Shown: positions 61,401 to 64,000 of the stretch, piece by piece
How the letters are laid out: each line of letters begins with the position of its first letter
Position numbering within the stretch: position 1 is the first letter of the stretch
NCBI GenBank assembly: GCA_905221605.1
Contig: CAJNDS010000476.1
Coordinates: 62,001 to 126,000 of the forward strand
Reading direction: 5' to 3'
DNA: 64,000 nucleotides
Source of the DNA: Symbiodinium natans
Lineage: Eukaryota; Sar; Dinophyceae; Suessiales; Symbiodiniaceae
Program-made: the position numbers and the translations under genes
Notes under the pieces: model-generated
What the model was told of the DNA's origin: nothing
The model's input: only the letters and a program-made list of their open reading frames with translations
Database searches by the model: none

Positions 61401-62144
61401 TGGAATGAGGTGCCATCGTATCGTTCTGAGTACTGATACTCATACCTTCTCGTAGTGGGAATGAGCCCCAGAATGCAAAACCCGAAGCCCAAGACTTGAA
61501 GGCTTCGGCCCCAAGTCCCCGTAAGGCCCGGGACGCTAAGTACGTGGCCGACGGCGGCTTCTGCGGCGCTCCGAACGCAGATGGCACGCGGAGGCACCAA
61601 GCCGCTGTTGGCTGAGTTTGCACACCTCGGGATTTAAGGGCAAAACTCGAGATAGAGGCGGAACTTCCATTCGTTCTGTTCCCCCGTGTTATTGCTGTTG
61701 CAGGATGCTGATGTGCCTGCTCATCATGGGCATCTCTTGCCTGGGTGACCCTGCGCACAAGGCGCCCTCCCCTCCATTGGCTTCAGTTGTCATTTACAGC
61801 CTGAAAACCCACTGCTGCATGCGACCCTGGTTCAGGGCGTGCTCCCCTTCAGGCACAAGCCACCGTGCGGGGGCCAAGAATGCAGTTGGAAGGAGCTGGA
61901 CTGCGGATATCTTTTCAGCTTCAAAACCCACGCACATTCGTCCCATGCACAGCCCCCAGGATGGCTTCAAATCCAGTGTCCGAAATCAACTCGAAGTCTC
62001 AACCCTTCGTGACATTGCTTGACCACCCCCCGCACACCTCTGAAGCTCCAGTTCCTCAGGCACCGCTACAACAGCTCGGTGGATTGCTTGGCGAGCCCCG
62101 AAGTCATGGTAGTGGGGGCCCTGGGGGCGCCCGGGCAGTTTGAG
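58498..62144 (+). CDS. PARP-like ADP-ribosyltransferase domain, at least five exons
   Basis: PARP domains transfer ADP-ribose from NAD+ to proteins or nucleic acids. Exon 58498-58616 reads PMGTEEYRMVNAAFK and joins in phase 0 to 59581 onward (IQRVENGPQGDASWKPYYKS), matching the PARP lead-in (EYxxVxxxFxxT, IxRIQNxxLWxxY). Exon 60062 to about 60105 reads CWAFHGCNNEALE, the LFHGT-like NAD-binding His. Exon 61704-61761 reads MLMCLLIMGISCLGDPAHK, matching xMLLCRVLLGDP. Exon 62060-62144 reads HRYNSSVDCLASPEVMVVG and GAPGQFE before GA, where RYDSVxG and REFVVFD are expected. The Tyr of the H-Y-E triad and the final FVVYDxxQxYPEY block were not found. Family assignment is by pattern only. Confidence 0.6.
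60961..61068. repeat. Degenerate TATCTTAGTA tandem repeat
   Basis: About nine imperfect copies of a 10-11-bp unit (ATCTTAGTAT/C) inside a PARP-gene intron. Confidence 0.85.
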
Positions 62145-64000
62145 GATTGAAGCGTCGTGCAGGGAACTGATTCTTGCGGTTTCAAGGCCAATTGCTGCCG
62201 ACCTTCCCACTGACTGAAGCTAACAGTAGGCCGGTAAACCGAAGTCAGGAGCAAGCTGTGAGCCAAGCACCCAAGCCGTGCCGAGATCCAGCAATCGGGA
62301 GCTGCCATGCCAGCCTACGCCCGATGCTAAACGCTGGCCCAGGGTTCGGGTCTTCAGAGGGAGTTTGGGGGTTTAGGGGTCTCATGGAGCGTTGGGCATT
62401 CGGGTTCAGGGCTGCAAGCTCTGCGGGTTGAAGGCTTGCGATTGAGAGTCAGATCATCACATCCTGAAGCCTTGCCAAGTCACCCGATGCTTGAGAGATC
62501 TGGGGGCCTGGGGGGCTTTCTCTGAAACGAATTGTCGGCCTTCTTCGTTGGAACTCCAAACGAAGAACTGCACATCTCAACCGTTTGGGTATCATAATCA
62601 GTTTGCCAAGCCTGCCGAAAGCCCAAGCCTACGATGCTGAGGTCATCACTTTTGCCTGAAGGGCGAGAGACAGCTTCAGAATGACTTAGGCATGAAGGAC
62701 TTGGGGTTGAAGTGAACCCCCTCCTCTACCCCCACTTAGCCTTAGGCCCTGTCCCGGACCTCGTCCGTTGCGGGAGCACCGCCAGTAGTCGAGCAGTCAC
62801 AGTTGTTTCACCGGGAGAGAGGCTTCTCCATTCCACGTGCCGAGGATCTAGGGCTTTGTGACATTCAGCGACATTCTGACGGCCCACGTGCATACTGGCC
62901 ATTGCAACATGCTGCATGCCCGAAAGCGCTCATCCTTGTTGGGTTGAGGCGATCCACTTTGGTGTTTTGTTGTGAGCTAGTTCCGGGGATTTGGGTTCAG
63001 CCTGTAGGCAGACTCTGCGATCCTCGGCATGTGACGAATTTGGGAAGTTGCCACGCATTGCCTGCTACAAAGAGCTTGAGTGCGATGGCAGCCCCAGCTG
63101 CACAGTCAATTTGGGCAGGGGTCAACCCCAGACCTTACAAGTCCTGAGCCTTGAGCTCTACAAACCCCTAATGGTTGTTATTCCCCAAAATAGGCTACCC
63201 CTTCGACAACCCCTGCTTCCCGAACCCCCCAAATATTTAAACTATTGAAGCTGAAAGCCTGATCGGAGCCAGCCCCAATCCTCCAAGTCTATAGAGCCGA
63301 AACCCTACAAGTCCTGGGCCTGCGCCCCAAGCTGTCAACCATCAGCTTCCAAAGCGCTCCTCTAAGGTGACTTTCCTTGGCTGTGTGTGGTGATGTCTCA
63401 GCAAAAGGTGGTGGTAAAAGCTTGGCCTCGTTGCAGTCACAATCCCTGGAACCTTGTGACTTGAGGGTTGAGGCGGACGTCCCGGGGCTTGACTGACGCC
63501 AATAGATTCCCAGCTTCCTCATGTGGATGACCGCATGTGCTCTGATACCCGAGATGGGCTTTTGCGAGAAAAAGAGGGCCTCGGTTCTGCTCTTTGAAGG
63601 CTTTCGCTTGCGCGTGGGGCTGTTGGCGCGTAGGAGCCAGCCTTTCGCTGGGCATCCCAGCACAGGGGAGGAAGTGACAAACGTGCTTCGCCCTGCCCTG
63701 CCCGTGCTTACGTCGGTGAGGTGGCCGTTCTTGTGTCAACTCCGGTGAGGTCGACAGAAAGTAATGTCAGGGCTCCGACGCACAAACTTCCCGCCGCATG
63801 GTTTTCAGTCGTGCGTTTTACACGTTTTTGTTGGGAAACGCGTTTTTCCATTTTTTTGCGTGTTTTTAGAAGGCCTCCCAACCTCCGGAAAACAAGCTCC
63901 GTTGTCATGGAATTGCTAAAAACCTACTAGGTTTTTCGCACATTCACGGGCGTCACATTACGAGTTGGGCAAAATGAGGTCGCGAGGAGCGAAAACGCTG
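62145..64000. other. No clear gene
   Basis: Probably introns and the end of the PARP-like gene, continuing past the window. The frame at 62803-63147 and others lack support. Degenerate GGGTTTAGGGG-type motifs near 62365. Confidence 0.35.

Overview
The window looks like nuclear DNA of a dinoflagellate, most probably a Symbiodiniaceae-type alga. The evidence is direct. Genes are cut into many small exons. Introns end in AG, usually followed by G, and start with GC or GA at least as often as GT. One intronless gene carries a relic of the dinoflagellate spliced leader just upstream of its start codon. Degenerate CCCTAAA/TTTAGGG motifs litter the introns of the right half. There is no bacterial-style gene packing, no operon and no rRNA, tRNA or CRISPR array that I can see. 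Most real coding sequence is in exons without their own ATG, so exon models below were built by eye from reading frame, splice phase and protein-family knowledge.

Layout: 0.5-2.3 kb holds three decayed copies of one retroelement-like protein tail. 4.7-13.0 kb is a nearly complete plant/plastid-type ABC1 (UbiB/AarF) atypical kinase gene, modelled here in 25 exons. 13.4-15.6 kb has unassigned exons, one of them resembling half a WW domain. 16.0-23.9 kb carries PPR-type repeats and ends in a long exon with a HAE deaminase-like motif; an opposite-strand frame at 18.3-18.7 kb interrupts this trend. 24.8-26.0 kb is a 9-bp/5-bp satellite. 27.8-28.5 kb holds three exons of an unknown protein.

28.8-34.25 kb is a metacaspase gene with caspase-like His and Cys motifs, the p10 signature and a typical C-terminus. 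Its largest intron (about 2.75 kb) contains a complete intronless pepsin-type aspartic protease gene in the same orientation, with the spliced-leader relic 65 nt upstream of its ATG. The most economical reading is a retroposed mRNA that landed in, or expanded, an intron of another protease gene. A different metacaspase intron is bounded by a 23-bp direct repeat, as expected for an introner-like insertion.

34.7-36.7 kb has exons of an unknown disordered or helical protein. 42.1-45.3 kb is an EF-hand Ca2+-binding gene whose introns carry telomere-like repeats. 48.6-49.2 kb has two orphan exons. 52.35 kb has a small intronless secreted Cys-rich protein. 54.2-56.8 kb has a phase-consistent exon chain of unknown function. 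58.5-62.15 kb has exons of a PARP-like ADP-ribosyltransferase domain. Nearly all genes read on the plus strand. Everything between is repeats, introns and sequence in which I recognise nothing.
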